From the NCBI GenBank assembly GCA_036250195.1, contig JAVHZZ010000004.1, forward strand, positions 165,335,869 through 165,399,868: a DNA stretch of 64,000 nucleotides, given 5' to 3'. A program made the position numbers and the translations under genes. Below the pieces are notes generated by a model. It saw only the letters and a program-made list of their open reading frames with translations. It searched no databases and was not told where the DNA came from. Positions 12,010 through 24,271 of this stretch are shown piece after piece (the first letter of the stretch is position 1; each line of letters begins with the position of its first letter). Source of the stretch: Mixophyes australis (lineage: Eukaryota > Chordata > Amphibia > Anura > Limnodynastidae).

Positions 12010-12231
12010 CAGTCAAGTCAATAAATATTGGGACATTGACACAATTCTTATATTTTGGGCTCTATACACCACCACAATGGATTTGAAATGAAACTAACAA
12101 GATGTGCTTTAACTGCAGACTTTCAGCTTTAATTTGAGGGTATTTGCATCCAAATCAGGTGAACAGTGTAGGAAGTAGAACGGTTTCTATATGTGCCTCC
12201 CACTTTTAAGGGACCAAAAATAATGGGACAA
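12010..12231. repeat. Tc1 terminal inverted repeat, left
   Basis: Reverse complement of 13,439-13,660 with few differences. The outer direct repeat is near 12,022-12,034 and the inner one near 12,218-12,230. Confidence 0.93.
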
Positions 12232-12262
12232 ACTAAACAATCCTACATCAAAATTTCACTTT

Positions 12263-13301
12263 TTAATACTTTGTTGCAAATCCTTTGCAGTCAATTACAA
12301 CCTGAAGTTTGGAACGCATAGACATCACCAGACACTGGGTTTCATCCCTGGTGATGCTCTGCCAGGCCTCTACTGCAAATGTCTTCAGTTCCTGCTTGTT
12401 CTTGGGGCATTTTCCCCTCAGTTTTGTCTTCATCAAGTGAAATGCATGCTCAATCGGATTCAGGTCAGGTGATTGACTTGGCCATTGCATAACATTCCAC
12501 TTGTTAGCCTTAAAAAACTATTTGGTTGCTTTTGTAGTATGCTTCGGGTCATTGTCCATCTGCACTGTGAAGCGCCGTCCAATGAGTTCTGAAGCATTTG
12601 ACTGAATATGAGCAGATAATATTGCCCGAAACACTTCAGAAATCATCCTGCTGCTTTTGTCAGCAGTCGCATCATCAATAAGTACAAGGGAACCAGTTCC
12701 ATTGGCAGCCATACATGCCCACGCCATGACACTACCATCACCATGCTTCACTGATGAGGTGGTATGTTTTGGATCATGAGCAGTTCCTTATCTTCTCCAT
12801 ACTCTTCTCTTCTCATCACTCTGGTACAAGTTGATCTTTGTCTTATCTGTCCATAGGATGTTGTTTCAGAACTGTAATGGCTTTTTTAGATGTTGTTTGG
12901 CAAACTCTAATCGGGTCTTCCTGTTTTTGTGGCTCACAAATGGTTTACATCTTGTAGTGAACCCTCTATATTCACTCTTGTGAAGTTGTCTCTTGATGTT
13001 GACTTTGACACATATACACCAACCTCCTGGAGAGTGTTCTTGATTTGGACAACTGCTGTGAAGGGGTTTTTCTTCACCAGGGTAAAAAAAAAATTCTGTC
13101 ATCCACCACAGTTGTTTTCCGTGGTCTTCTGGGTCTTTTGGTGTTGCTGAGCTCTCCGGTGCGTTCTTTCTTTTTAAGAGTGTTCCAAACAGTTGATTTG
13201 GCCACACCTAATGTTTTTGCTATCTCTCTGATGGATTTGTTTTGATTTTTCAGCCTAATGATGGCTTGCTTTACTGATATTGACAGCTCTTTGGATCTCA
13301 T
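12263..13301 (-). pseudogene. Tc1-family transposase (DD34E), frameshifted
   Basis: The transposase would cut and rejoin transposon ends at TA sites. The N-terminus (start at MRSKELS, 13,301) has the paired helix-turn-helix: SIREIAKTLGVAKSTVWNTL. A linker RPRRPRKTT follows. The catalytic triad is recognisable: D in WTD near 12,850, D in MDNDPKHT near 12,558, and E in SPDLNPIEH near 12,450. Exactly 34 residues separate the second D from E. The frame breaks in an A-run near 13,085, has a TAA after VWRR near 12,790, and another stop after TTKATK. Total length would be about 345 codons, normal for the family. The frame is decayed by at least one frameshift and two stops. Confidence 0.95.
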
Positions 13302-13438
13302 ATTGAGAGTCGACAGCAACATATTTCAAATGCAAATGTCACACCTAGAATCAACTCCAGACTTTTTACCTGCTTAATTGATGATGAAATGACAAGGGAA
13401 TAGTCCACACATGTCCATGAAATAGCTTTTGAGTCGAT

Positions 13439-13660
13439 TGTCCCATTACTTTTGGTCCCTTAAAAAGTGAGAGGCACATATAGAAACCATTGTACTTCCT
13501 ACATCGTTCACCTGATTTGGATGTAAATACCCTCAAATTAAAGCTGAAAGTCTGCAGTTAAAGCACATCTTGTTAGTTTCATTTCAAATCCATTGTGGTG
13601 GTGTATAGAGCCCAAAATATGAGAATTGTGTCGATGTCCCAATATTTATGGACTTGACTG
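13439..13660. repeat. Tc1 terminal inverted repeat, right
   Basis: Mirror of 12,010-12,231, with the inner direct repeat at about 13,440-13,453 and the outer near 13,637-13,648. Confidence 0.93.
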
Positions 13661-13662
13661 TA

Positions 13663-15243
13663 TATATACAAACTGGGAACCTACTTCATAATACCTTCTC
13701 TGCAATTCAATTGTCTTGGGTTTTGGTCTACAATATGTGGCATTTATTGGCACAGCCTTTGGTGTCTTTAAAGTGTCAGCAGTGTTGGGAAGGAATGTCA
13801 GTCCACACACATTTTAACTTAACCAAGTCGTTGGTTTATTTGAGAACTTGAATCAAACAGTGGTAATGGCTGCAGCAGGAATCAGGTAGTACAACAATTC
13901 TATGCAGGTTATGCACTGAGCAGTATTATTTATACATATGTATATGCAGGTTGTAAGAAGCTTTTGGCTCTTCATGTGGAGGATCTTTTGTGGGACAGTC
14001 TCCACTTTGTAAGAGTCTCAGGTCACTTACTCATATATACAGCTATTAATTGCTGCATCTTATTTCTTCACAGAATACGGAAGGAACATCACTTCTGGTT
14101 TGCTCATGTGCAGTAGCTTCATTGCCCCACTAGACCATCGAGGATTACAGGAGACAGAGAGCAGCACTCCCTACTAACAACATTTTCACAGAAAGAGGTG
14201 TGGCTACAAGGGGTAGATATAGTAAAAAGATGTTTGAAGTCAAGAATATTTGTTTTAGAATCACCCCTTATTTTTTTTTCACCACATGAAAGCCTCCGAT
14301 TTTAACCTCATATTACATGGTGATGTATATTGAGGAAATCATGATACAAAGAATAACATTCAATAACAAGAAACAGAAGGTAAATATTGCCCTGCCTAAA
14401 TTTATGTTGGCAGTGTAAGGTAGTGGAAGGTGGAGACATAAAAGATGAACCAGTCACTGTAGAAGTGTATAAAAAGTGTGTAAAATGTTCATATTTTGGC
14501 AACCCATCATTGTCTTTCACCAATTTTCTCAACTGAGCTTCCTTCCTGTTCTGTTTCTGGAAAAGGATTTCAGTCTTATGCTGCATGGGCACTCCTAGGT
14601 TCATCCACTAGCTTGTAGTAGCTGTGTGCCTAATATTTTTATTTGGTATCATGAACGGTGTTGTATACAGTCTGGACACTTGTTAATCATGTTTGCAGAA
14701 GTTGTGGTGTTAAGCAATGGGGCTCACCAGAAGAGGAAAACTTCTGCAGATATTGGGAAACAAGTGTTCTGGCTCAGTGTTCAGCACTAAACATGATGCT
14801 AAAGAAAAAAACTGAGCAGATAGCTGATTTGAGATAGCAGGCAAACACATGAGTACCCATGCAGCACAAAAGGAAATCCTTCTCTACTTCCAGAAGAGGA
14901 AGGTTCAGTTAAGATAAATGGTGAAGACAGTCATGGTTGTCAGCAGCTTACGGTCTTATGATTTATATAAAGACTAATTCATCTTTCATGTCTCTACCTT
15001 CCACTGTCTCCCTTTATTTCAACAGTTCCACACCACTGGTAGCTGCACAGAAATGCCAATGGCTACTTTATTATTAGTGGCTGATAATGTCACCATTGAC
15101 TACAATTGTTTTTCTGCTACCTTTTGTATCAATTCCCCATGCATTTAGGAAGAGTTGTCTTTACCTTCTGTCTTGTGTCATTCTATGTTATTTATTTCTA
15201 ATATGTACATGTCACAAAATCTGGTTAATATTTAGAGAGTCCT
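13663..15243. other. No gene seen; possible old LTR-like piece
   Basis: No coding family recognised. The stretch 13,785-14,185 has a loose LTR look on the minus strand (TGTTAGTAGGGAGTGCTGC near 14,180 and a TTTATT run near 13,837), but no termini or duplications confirm it. Confidence 0.4.
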
Positions 15244-16614
15244 GTGTGTCTGCCGATAACTAATGTTCAAACTTGGGTGTGGAGTCTAACGGTAGGTGGT
15301 ATTCACCATTGACCCCTAGGAGAGGGCATGGACTTTGCAGCACCTATTACCGCAGGACGCGGTTCCCAGTAGGAGTAATGGCAGAACAGTAGGTGGAGCC
15401 TGATGTAGAGGGAATGCTATGGTAGCACGGCCTACCCCGAGAGATATAAGCAAAATATCAATGGGAACTCTGGACATGGTCCGTGAATAGTAGCGATACT
15501 GGACTTGCAATAAATAATAGGCAACACAGAACAAAAGTAGCTGGACACTAGTACAGCGGCAGTTCGGTAGGAGGAAACGAAGAGATGGAACTTTAGCTGA
15601 TCCGTCAGTTGGTAATGGCAGATGAATACTGGTGCAGCGGAAGTTCAATAGAAACAATAATGATGATGAACTCAGCTGATCCGTTAGATAGTAACAGAGA
15701 GCAACAGCAGGTGAATTGCTGGCACAGCGACAGTTCAGTAGAAACAATAATGAGGAAGAACTTAGCTGTTCCGTTAGATAGTAACAGAGAGCAACAGCAG
15801 GTGAATTACTGGTACAGTGACAGTTCAGTAGAAACAATAATGAGGAAGAACTTAGCTGATCCGTTAGATGGTAACTCAGAGCAACAGCAGATGGATTACT
15901 GGTACAGCGGTAGTTGAGTAGAAACAATAATGAGGAAGAACCTAGCTGATCCGTTAGATGGTAACCCAGAGCAACAGCAGATGAATTACTGATACAGCGG
16001 CAGTTCAATGGAAACAAATAATGTTGAAGACCTTAGCTGATCCTTTAGATGGTAACTCAGAGCAACAGCAGGTGCATTACTGATACAGTGATACTTCAGC
16101 AGAAACAATAATGATGAAGAACTTAGCTGATCTGTTAGATGGTAACTCAGAGCAGCAGGTGTAGATAGTTCCTAATGAGGCTGGAGTTCCATTAGTGAAG
16201 CGCTGAAGTCGGAGTAGTAAAGCTGAACAGGAAACACAGAACACAGCTGCAGAGGACCGGTAATGTGGAAGTTCCAGCGGAGGCACCGGAGAGAAACTAC
16301 AGCAGACCTTGGAACAGCGATTCACAGCAGAGACAGGTAAGTCACACGAAGGAAGCCCAATCTTGATGAGAGTGAGTAACTCGAAGAACAGGCATCAGAT
16401 AGCAGGAATTGGGAGGTTTAAATAGCGCTCCAAAGTGCCAGGGCCAATGGGAACGGGTAGGGGGTCATAAGAGAGTGTGGTAGCTGACACATGCGCAGAA
16501 CGGAAAACCAGATGGAGACTGTAAAGCAAAACACTTTGTTCAGGATACCGTGGTCACTGCTTATGAGATAGAGGTAACAAAGCTGGTACCCGTCCACGGG
16601 GCCGGTGTGTGGCA
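15244..16614 (-). mobile_element. Ty3/gypsy-type LTR with tandem repeats
   Basis: This sequence aligns in pieces with the LTR at 51,841: a TCTGCC-ATA block followed by GGAGTCTAACG, and the far end GGCCGGTGTGTGGCA against GTCCGGTGAGTGACA. A minus-strand TATA box (CTATTTAAA) lies near 16,420, close to the far end, as in the other LTRs of this group. The middle is an array of 90-bp repeats. No clear target duplication or internal region was found, so it is a solo or truncated LTR. Confidence 0.65.
15541..16160. repeat. 90-bp tandem repeats inside LTR
   Basis: The word AGCTGATCCGTTAGAT recurs at about 15,595, 15,674, 15,764, 15,854, 15,944, 16,035 and 16,125. The period is 90 bp, so frames through it stay open with a 30-residue period in both directions. 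These frames are not genes. Confidence 0.95.
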
Positions 16615-16689
16615 GTACAGCACTACGTAAGATGGTGTTGTATAAATAAGGATAATAATACTAAATCCAACAACTTTTTTATTTTGTCT

Positions 16690-17957
16690 AGGTGTGTAAT
16701 ATATCTTTCCCCAGCTCTCCCCATCACCCTATCTCACTCTCCCTCCCTGCTACAGATTTTGCCTCCTTTTTCTCCTCTAAAATTGAGGCCATCAGACTTG
16801 ACATCTCCTTCTCCCTTTCCTCTCCTGCCTCTCTCTTCGCTCCTTCCTCCTCCTACAACCTACCCTGTTGCTCCTTTCACCCTACTACGGGCGAAGAAAT
16901 CCACTCCCTCATTATTTCCTCTCCCTCGTCTACCTGCCACCTGGATCCCATCCCCACTCACCTTCTTCGCTCCCTCTCCCCCACTGTCTGTACTTATTTA
17001 GCTCACCTCTTCAACCCCTCTCTATTCACTGGCATTGTCCGCTCCTCCTTCAAATATGCCCATATCGCTCCCATTCTAAAAAAAACTAATCTTGATCCCC
17101 CCATCTCCTAACTACGCCATTTCACTTCTCCCCTATGCCTCTAAACTTCTTGAGCAAATAGTCTGCAACCGCCTCACCAGTCACCTCTCCGACAATTCCC
17201 TCCTTGACCATCTCCAATCTGGCTTCCGCCCTTTCCACTCCACTGAAACCGCCCTGACCAATGAAACTAATGATCTCCTCTCTGCTGAATCCAGGGGTCA
17301 CTTCTCCCTGCTCATTCTCCTGGACCTATCTGCAGCTTTTGATACTGTAGACCACTCCCGGCTTTTGCAGACCCTTCACTCTCTCTGTCTCTCTGGCTCT
17401 GTCCTCACATGGTTCACCACATACATCGCCAACCGCTCTTTCTCTGTATCCATGTCCGGCTCAACACCCCCCTCCGCCCTCCCTGTAGGAGTCCCTCAGG
17501 GCTCAGTTTTTGACCCTCTGCTCTTCTCACTTTATACTACCTCCCTAGGTGTCTCATCACTTCATTTGGTCTTCAGTATCACCTATAAGGCACTGATATA
17601 CATCTCTTCAGCTGATCTTCCGCCCCCTCTCCTCTCTCGTATATCTGACTGCCTCTCTGTCATCTCCTCTATCCATGCACTCATCATTTCCCAGCTTGAC
17701 TACTGTAACCTTCTCACCGGCCTCCCCCTTCGTTCTATACTCAATGCGGCTGCGAGGCTTATCTTCCTCTCTCGACGATCCTCTTCTGCCTCCCCTCTCT
17801 ACCTTGCCCTACATTGGCTACCCTTCCCCTACAGAATGCTTTTTAAGCTTCTTACCCTCATTTACAAGGCTCTCTCCCACTCTACTGCTCCTTTTATCTC
17901 CAATCTCCTCTCCAGCCAGGCTACCACTCGGTCCCTGCCATCGGACAATGACATGCC
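16690..17957 (+). pseudogene. L2-type LINE reverse transcriptase fragment 1
   Basis: The frame covers the linker and reverse transcriptase of a non-LTR retrotransposon of the L2/CR1 group. Recognisable blocks are [49 protein letters not shown], then after a gap [26 protein letters not shown] and [17 protein letters not shown]. The catalytic YADD box is destroyed (YKALIYIS at its place), and about 250 bp between it and the SQLDYCN block are deleted. The first part is frameshifted near 17,090. It ends abruptly where hAT sequence begins. It is related to the larger copy at 20.3-24.3 kb. Confidence 0.9.
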
Positions 17958-20340
17958 ATTGCTCCATTGCTAATTGTCATTGCTGAAATAGAAATAATAG
18001 GGCTTTCAATGTTCTTAAAAATCTGCAGTCACATTGTACTGTGTTATCAAAATGGATTCACAGCAGTACACAGAAGACCATGAGCACCAAGCAGCTGCTG
18101 GCACCAGTCATGATGATAGTAATTCCTCTACATCATCTGCTAAAGCTTATGCTAAAGTGCATAGTGGTTTTAAGTCAGGGAAATAAAAATGTAAAAAAAC
18201 ACCTTTTACCTTGGTAAAGAAAAAAAGACCTGTAATCCAGGCAACGATAACTTCAGAAAATAATAAAATTGCCAATATTCCATTCTACACACGCAGTGGC
18301 ATTAGAAGAAAATGTGTGTTCAGATTCAGAAATGACACAAAGCCCTGAAGAGAGTATATCCATGAGTGCTATGGGTAAGCCTTACCTTTCTGATACTGCT
18401 AATAAGCCTCCTTTCAGAATTTCTGCAGATGTGTGGATGAGCAGCCCAAGTGCAGCCAGTGATACACAAATTAAGGATGCCACTTTGGAATTACAACAGG
18501 ATGAGGGGGGATATTTGTGTAGTTGACGATGGCACTAATGAAGATGTTGATCAGAATAATGTTGTTTGTGTAAGTCCTGCCCCAGTGGAAGCAGTTCTTG
18601 CACGTGATAAGAAGAAGGTCATTGTTATGCCTGGGCATAAGACCAAAAAATCCACTATTTATATCTGGAATTATTTTTACCTAAATTCAGCCAACAGTTG
18701 TCTAGCCACATTTGTAAAGCCACAGACATTAGAGGTAGGGACCTTAACCATCTAGGAACCTCATCCATGTCACGCCAGTTGAAGTGAGTTCATGGCAAGA
18801 TATTGGTAAAATCTGAAACTTATGCTAAAAAAATAACAAGAAGCAGTCCAGCATCAGCTAGGTCCCTTCTTTCAGCTAGATCCTGGCACCTGCAATCTAT
18901 ACGCACAACACCTCCCCATCAATATCCTCAGTAGCGATTGGAGTAATCCTGCATCCAAGCTGCTAAGGCTAGATGACTCCTCCACTATCCAGGATTCCTC
19001 AGAAAAATTCTTGAACGTTAGTCCCACTGCTGCTGCTGGGGGTGGATCTTCCTCCCAGAAGCAGACCAAGATGAAGACTACTAGTAGTTTACAACAATTG
19101 ACTGTTAAACAATCCTTTGCAAGTGGAAGCAATTATGAAAGCTGTCACCCAGTGGAAAAGCGGATCACAGACGCCATGGCGACTATGCTAGTATTAGATC
19201 TACGTCCAATATCCACTATTAATGCAGCTGGTTTTAGACAGTTAATTGAGGTCTTGTGTCCCTGTTACCAAATTCCATAATGACAATATTTTACTAGAAA
19301 AGCTATTCCTCACCTCTACCAGAAGGTTCATAAAAATGTAATTATTGGGCTACAAAATAGCATTCTACCCACTGTACACTTAACCACAGATATGTGGACA
19401 AGCAGAACTGGGAAAACTAAAGATTATATGACTGTGACAGCCCACTGGGCTGGTGATTAGCCTTCAACAGCAGGAAAAGAAGCAGCATGTACCCAAGTAC
19501 GTCACATTTTTCAGAGGCAGACTACTCTGTGTATCACCGGCTTCACTAAGTGTCATACACTGAAAATCTGTTATAAAAACTAAGGGATGTCATTGCAACA
19601 TGGCTTATCCTGCTTGGACTCTTCTCAGGATATGTCATTTCTGATAGCGCCACTAATATTGTGAAAGCATTACAGCTTGGGGAATTCTCTCACAGTCAAT
19701 GTTTTGCTCACACAATAAACTTGGTGGTATATAGCTTTTTAAAAAATGATAGAGACGTGCAGGAGATGCTGTCTGTGGCGCGTAAAATATCTGGACATTT
19801 CCGGCATTCGGCAACAGCATGTAGGAGATTGCAGCAGCTACAAGAGCAATTTAATTTTCCCTGCCACCAACTGAAGCAAGAGGTGGTAACAAGGTGGAAT
19901 TACACCCTGTATATGCTTCTGAGGATGGAGGAACAGCGCAAAGCCATCCACTCTTACTCCACAATTCGTGCGTTGGGAAAGGAGGAGGGGGATGTATTTT
20001 ATTCAAGCGCAGTGGAGAATACTTTCCGTGTTGTGCAGGGTGCTGAAACCATTCAAAGTAGTCTCCTGTGAAGTGAGTTCAGACATTGCTGGCTTGAGCT
20101 AAGTGATTCCCTTAATTAGACTTCTGGAAAAGCAGCATGAGAATCTGAAGGAGGAGATATAACCAAACAATTACGCTAAGTATATGGGACTTGTAGATCA
20201 AGTACTTTATTTGCTTCACCATGATCCAAGATTATCAAAATCTTGAAATCGGATCACTACATTTTGGCGACTGTGCATGATCCTAGGTTTAAGAGCTAGC
20301 TGGACCTCTTTGGACTGCTCCTGCAACTACCTAGATTCCT
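17958..20340 (+). pseudogene. hAT transposase, 5' part (BED finger and catalytic core), decayed
   Basis: This appears to be the N-terminal two thirds of a ZBED-type hAT transposase, beginning at ATG 18,051 (MDSQQYTEDHEH). A BED zinc-finger-like segment (STIYIWNYFYLNSANSCLA, then SMSRQLK and VH) lies near 18,650-18,800, with its second cysteine lost. The family block DAMATMLVLDLRPIST is near 19,171. The first catalytic aspartate block is TTDMWTSR near 19,390; the second is SDSATNIVKAL near 19,640; AHTINLVV and VVTRWNYTLYMLL follow. Several stops and frame changes are present. The copy is then interrupted by a LINE at about 20,340 and resumes at 24,272. The left end of the transposon was not located. 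Confidence 0.88.
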
Positions 20341-23300
20341 CAGACTTGCTTGGTACCTGTTACTATTTTACCAGATTTTATCTTTACCTGTTATTATGTT
20401 TACCTGATATTATTTTTATATTATTTTTATTTTTACCTGATATTATTTTACCTGCCATTATTTTATTTATTTATTTTTTTTCCTGATTTTTCACTTACCT
20501 GTTTCTATTTTTTACCTGTTTTATTTTGACCTGTTTCATTGTCCTTATTATCTCTGTCATGTTGTTCCACGCCTTCCACGCCCTAACTTGTCATTGTCTT
20601 CCATATTACTATTGTCTCCTCGTTGTCTTCCATACTGCTATTGTCTCCCTGTTATTATTCTTACCTGTTATTCTCTGTCCTCTTTATCTCACTGTTCTGT
20701 TACTCCTTCCCTTCCTTCCCCTATTTTCTGTTTTGTCTCCCTAGCCCTCCTTGCCTTTTCTTTAGCTCCGTCCTGCTAGGCCTCTCTACTGTCCTCATCC
20801 CTTTCGCCCCTGGTCTCCCTTCCTCCTCCCTCCACCCTCTTTTCTGCCCTCCATCCTCCCTTCTGTCACCCCTCCTCCCTATGCCTACTATGCCTCCCCG
20901 CTCTTGTTCTATAACCATACTCTCCCCCCGCCCTACCTCTGCCTCTCCCGATCCTCCCCGCCCTCCCGTGCGCACTGCCAATCTTGCTAACCTTATCCCC
21001 ATCTCCCCCCTCTCCTCTCCCCCTTTCTCATGTGCCCTCTGGAACGCTAGATCAGTCCGCAACAAACTGACTGCTATCCACGACCTCTTTTTATCCAACT
21101 CCCTTAACCTTCTTGCCATTACTGAAACCTGGCTCTCCGATTCTGACACCGCCTCACCAGCTGCCCTCTCCTATGGTGGCCTCTCCTACACTCACTCCGC
21201 CAGACTTGGTGCCCCGCCCAGGCGGGGGAGTGGGCTTCCTCCTTTCCTCCACCTGTACTTTTCGTGTCATTCCCCCTGAAGCCCACTCCATCCGCCTCTT
21301 CTACCCCATCCATCTCCGTATCACTGTCATCTACCGCCCCCCTAGCCCCACCTCCCTCTTCCTTGACAACTTTGCTGCCTGGCTTCCTCACCACCTCTAC
21401 TCCGACCTCCCCTCCATCACATTCGGCGACTTTAACTTCCCCATGGACATTCCCACCGACCCTGCTTCCAGCAAACTGCTCACCCTTTCTTCATCCCCTG
21501 GTCTTACCCAGTGGACCTCCTCCTCTACCCACTGCCTTGGTCACTCCCTTGATCTTGTCTTCTCCTACCAATGTAGTCTCTGATTTCTCCATCTCTCCCT
21601 TTCCCCTATCCGATCACCATCTCCTCTCCTTTTCTCCCTCCTCCTCTCCTGCTCCCCTCCCCCTGCCCAAACCTACTCTCTCCATACGCAACCTTGACGC
21701 TCTTAACCCGGCCTCTCTGTCCTCCTCTCTCGATACCCTCCTTTCTCCCGTTTCCTCCCTGGCCTGCCCCAACCAGGCGGTCTCCCTCTACAATCTCACC
21801 CTCACCTCTGATCTGGATGCGGTCGCCCCTGCACACTCCGTCCACCCTCGCTGCTCCAAACCCCAACCCTGGCACTCCAAATTTACCCGATTCCTCCAAA
21901 AATGCTCCCGTACCGCTGAATGCCACTGGAGAAAATCCCGCTCCCTGGCTGACTTCCTCCACTTTAAATTCATCCTTTCTTCCTACAGCTCTGCCCTCTC
22001 AATCGCTAAACAATCTTTCTTTAAGTCCCTCATCTTCTCCCAATCCTCTAACCCCCGCCGCCTCTTCGCCACCTTCAGCACTCTCCTGGCCCCACCCCCT
22101 CCTCCCTGACTGCCTCCGACTTCGCCTCCTTTTTCTCCTCGAAAATTGAGGCCATCCGACTTGAAGTCTCCTCCTCCGCTCTCTCGTCCACCCCCCCCCA
22201 CTCTTCCGTCCTCCCCCTCTAGCCACTTTCCCCTCCACTCCTTCTGCCCCACCACGGGCGAGGAAGTCCACTCTCTCATTTCATCCTCCCCCCTCTACCT
22301 GTCCCCTGGATCCCATCTCCTCCCACCTTCTTCGCTCCCTTTCCCCCACCACCTGCTCCCACCTCGCTCACCTCTTTAATCTTTCCCTCTCCATCGGCAT
22401 CTTCCCCTCCTCCTTCAAACATGCTCTCGTATCCCCATCCTTAAGAAACCTAATCTTGACCCCACTTCTCCCTCAAACTATTGCCCCATATCTCTTCTCC
22501 CCTTTGCCTCTAAAATTCTCGAGAGGCTCGTCTGCAGCCGTCAATCCTCCTACCTTTCTGAACACTCCCTCCTTGATCCTCTCCAGTCTGGTTTCCGTCC
22601 CCTTCACTCCACTGAAACTGCCCTGGCTAAAGTCACCAATGATCTCCTCTCCGCTAAAGCCAGGGGCCATTTCTCCCTTCTCATCCTCCTTGATCTCTCA
22701 GCAGCCTTCGACACCGTTGACCACCCCCTCCTCCTCCACACCCTCCAGTCCTTTGGCCTCTCCAACCCAGTCCTGTCCTGGTTCACATCTTACCTCGCTG
22801 ACCGATCCTTCTCCGTCTCCGCCTCTGGGTCTCTCTCCCCCCGTTCACCCTTCCAGTCGGGGTCCCTCAGGGTTCTGTTTTGGGACTCTTACTCTTCTCT
22901 CTATACACCTCTTCCCTGGGTGAACTCATCAGCTCCTATGGCCTCAAATACAACCTCTATGCTGACGACACTCAACTTTACATCTCCTCTCCTGATCTCT
23001 CTCCCTCCCTCCTCTCTAGGGTGTCCGCCTGCCTCTCTGCCATCACCTCCTGGATGTCCTCTCGATTCCTCAAACTTAACCTCGCCAAAACTGAACTCAT
23101 AGTCTTTCCTCCTCCTCATGCCTCGCCCCCTTCTAACCTCTCTGTCACTGTCAACAACACCTCTATCTCCCCTGTCCCCCAACTTCGCTGCCTCTGTGTC
23201 ATCCTCGACTCCTCTCTCTCCTTTGGCCTGCACATTCTCTCTCTTGCTAAATCCTGCCGCTTCCAGCTGCGGAATATCGCTCGCATCCGGCCTTTCCTCT

Positions 23301-24271
23301 CCCAAGATGCAACCAAATGTCTTATTCACTCTCTGATCATCTCCCGCTTGGACTACTGCAACCTCCTCCTTACTGGCCTCCCCCTCTCTCATCTCGCTCC
23401 CCTTCGAAATGTACTTAACGCAGCCGCTAGGCTTATCTTCATTTCTCGCTGCTCCTTGTCCGTCTCCCCCCTCTACCTATCCCTTCACTGGCTCTCATTC
23501 CCCTACAGAATCCTGTTCAAGCTCCTCACTCTTACATACAAGGCCCTCGCCAACGCCACTGCACCCTACATTTCCACCCTCCTCTCTATTCATGCTCCAT
23601 CCCGCCCTCTCCGTTCTGCCAATGACCGTCGCCTCTCTTCCCCCTGATCACCTCCTCCCATGCGTGTATCCAAGACTTCGCCCGCGCTGCCCCCCTCCAC
23701 TGGAACAAGCTCCCTCCCTCCATCAAAACTTCCCCTAAACTGTCCAATTTCAAACGTGGTTTAAAAACCCACCTTTTTCTTAAAGCCTTCCAGTTTCCCA
23801 CTTAACTTCCTACCTTTTCTTCTGCCTCTTCCCCTCTTTCCCCTTCCCTTATCCTCCATTACTCCTTCTCTCCCTCTCTCCCCCGTGTCTCTCTGTCTGT
23901 CTACCCCACCCCTTAGATTGTACGTTCCTTTGAGCAGGGTCTTCTCTCCTCCTGTCTTCACCACTTTTAACTCTGCTCTCCAGCTACCTCACCCTCCTCC
24001 TCGAGGACCCTCTTCCCCTTGTCCCCTCTCGCTCCCTCCTCCCCCCTCTGGGGGTCTCCCTATCACCCGTGCCCTCCCTCTTGGACTCTGTCTTAGGAGG
24101 ACCTTCCCCTCTCCCCTCCCCCGCCCCCCTAGCTGTGCTTTGAGCTCACTGAGTTACTGTGCTTATTGTTTACTGTACTGCGCTGTCTCACCTCGTATTT
24201 TTGTTTGTCCCTGTACGGCGCTACGGACACCTAGTGGCGCCCTATAAATTAAAATTAATAATAATAATAAT
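20341..24271 (+). mobile_element. L2-type LINE, near full length, inserted in hAT
   Basis: A non-LTR retrotransposon of about 3.9 kb sits in the hAT transposase frame. It begins with a region rich in TTACCTG words (5' untranslated), then has an endonuclease and reverse transcriptase frame. The 3' end is CGCCCTATAAATTAAAATTAATAATAATAAT-like, here CGCCCTATAAATT followed by an (ATA)n tail. The same end occurs at 40.03-40.09 kb and, on the minus strand, at 62.49 kb. The left boundary is approximate. Confidence 0.88.
20881..23648 (+). pseudogene. L2-type LINE ORF2 (endonuclease + reverse transcriptase), frameshifted
   Basis: The protein would nick target DNA and copy the element's RNA at the nick. 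The APE-type endonuclease shows LWNARSVRNK, ITETWLS, VIYRPPSP, FGDFNFP and LSDHHLLSF in order (21,040-21,630). The reverse transcriptase shows [38 protein letters not shown], and an intact [11 protein letters not shown] catalytic box near 22,960. The C-terminal blocks are [26 protein letters not shown] and [19 protein letters not shown]. Frame changes occur near 21,240, 21,580, 22,110-22,460 and 22,870. Codon use is strongly C/T-rich, unlike the hAT host. Some polymerase motifs are intact, but this copy cannot make the full protein. Confidence 0.93.

Larger units (their letters stand above)
12010..13660 (-). mobile_element. Tc1-like DNA transposon with long IR/DR termini
   Basis: This 1651-bp element is bounded by CAGTCAAGTC and its complement GACTTGACTG, flanked on both sides by TA (12,008-12,009 and 13,661-13,662), the Tc1/mariner target duplication. 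The terminal repeats are about 222 bp long. Each holds an outer and an inner copy of a direct repeat (AAATATTGGGACA and AAATAATGGGACA), the IR/DR layout known from Sleeping Beauty-type elements. The transposase on the minus strand is broken, so this copy is not autonomous. Confidence 0.95.

Noticed and set aside
15316..16017. 233-codon minus-strand frame with 30-residue repeats
   Set aside because: It is a direct result of the 90-bp tandem repeat inside an LTR; the plus strand stays open as well, and no protein family is visible.
20721..23392. Arg/Gly/Glu-rich minus frames across the L2-type LINE
   Set aside because: Antisense shadows of C/T-rich LINE coding sequence; the plus strand carries endonuclease and reverse transcriptase motifs.
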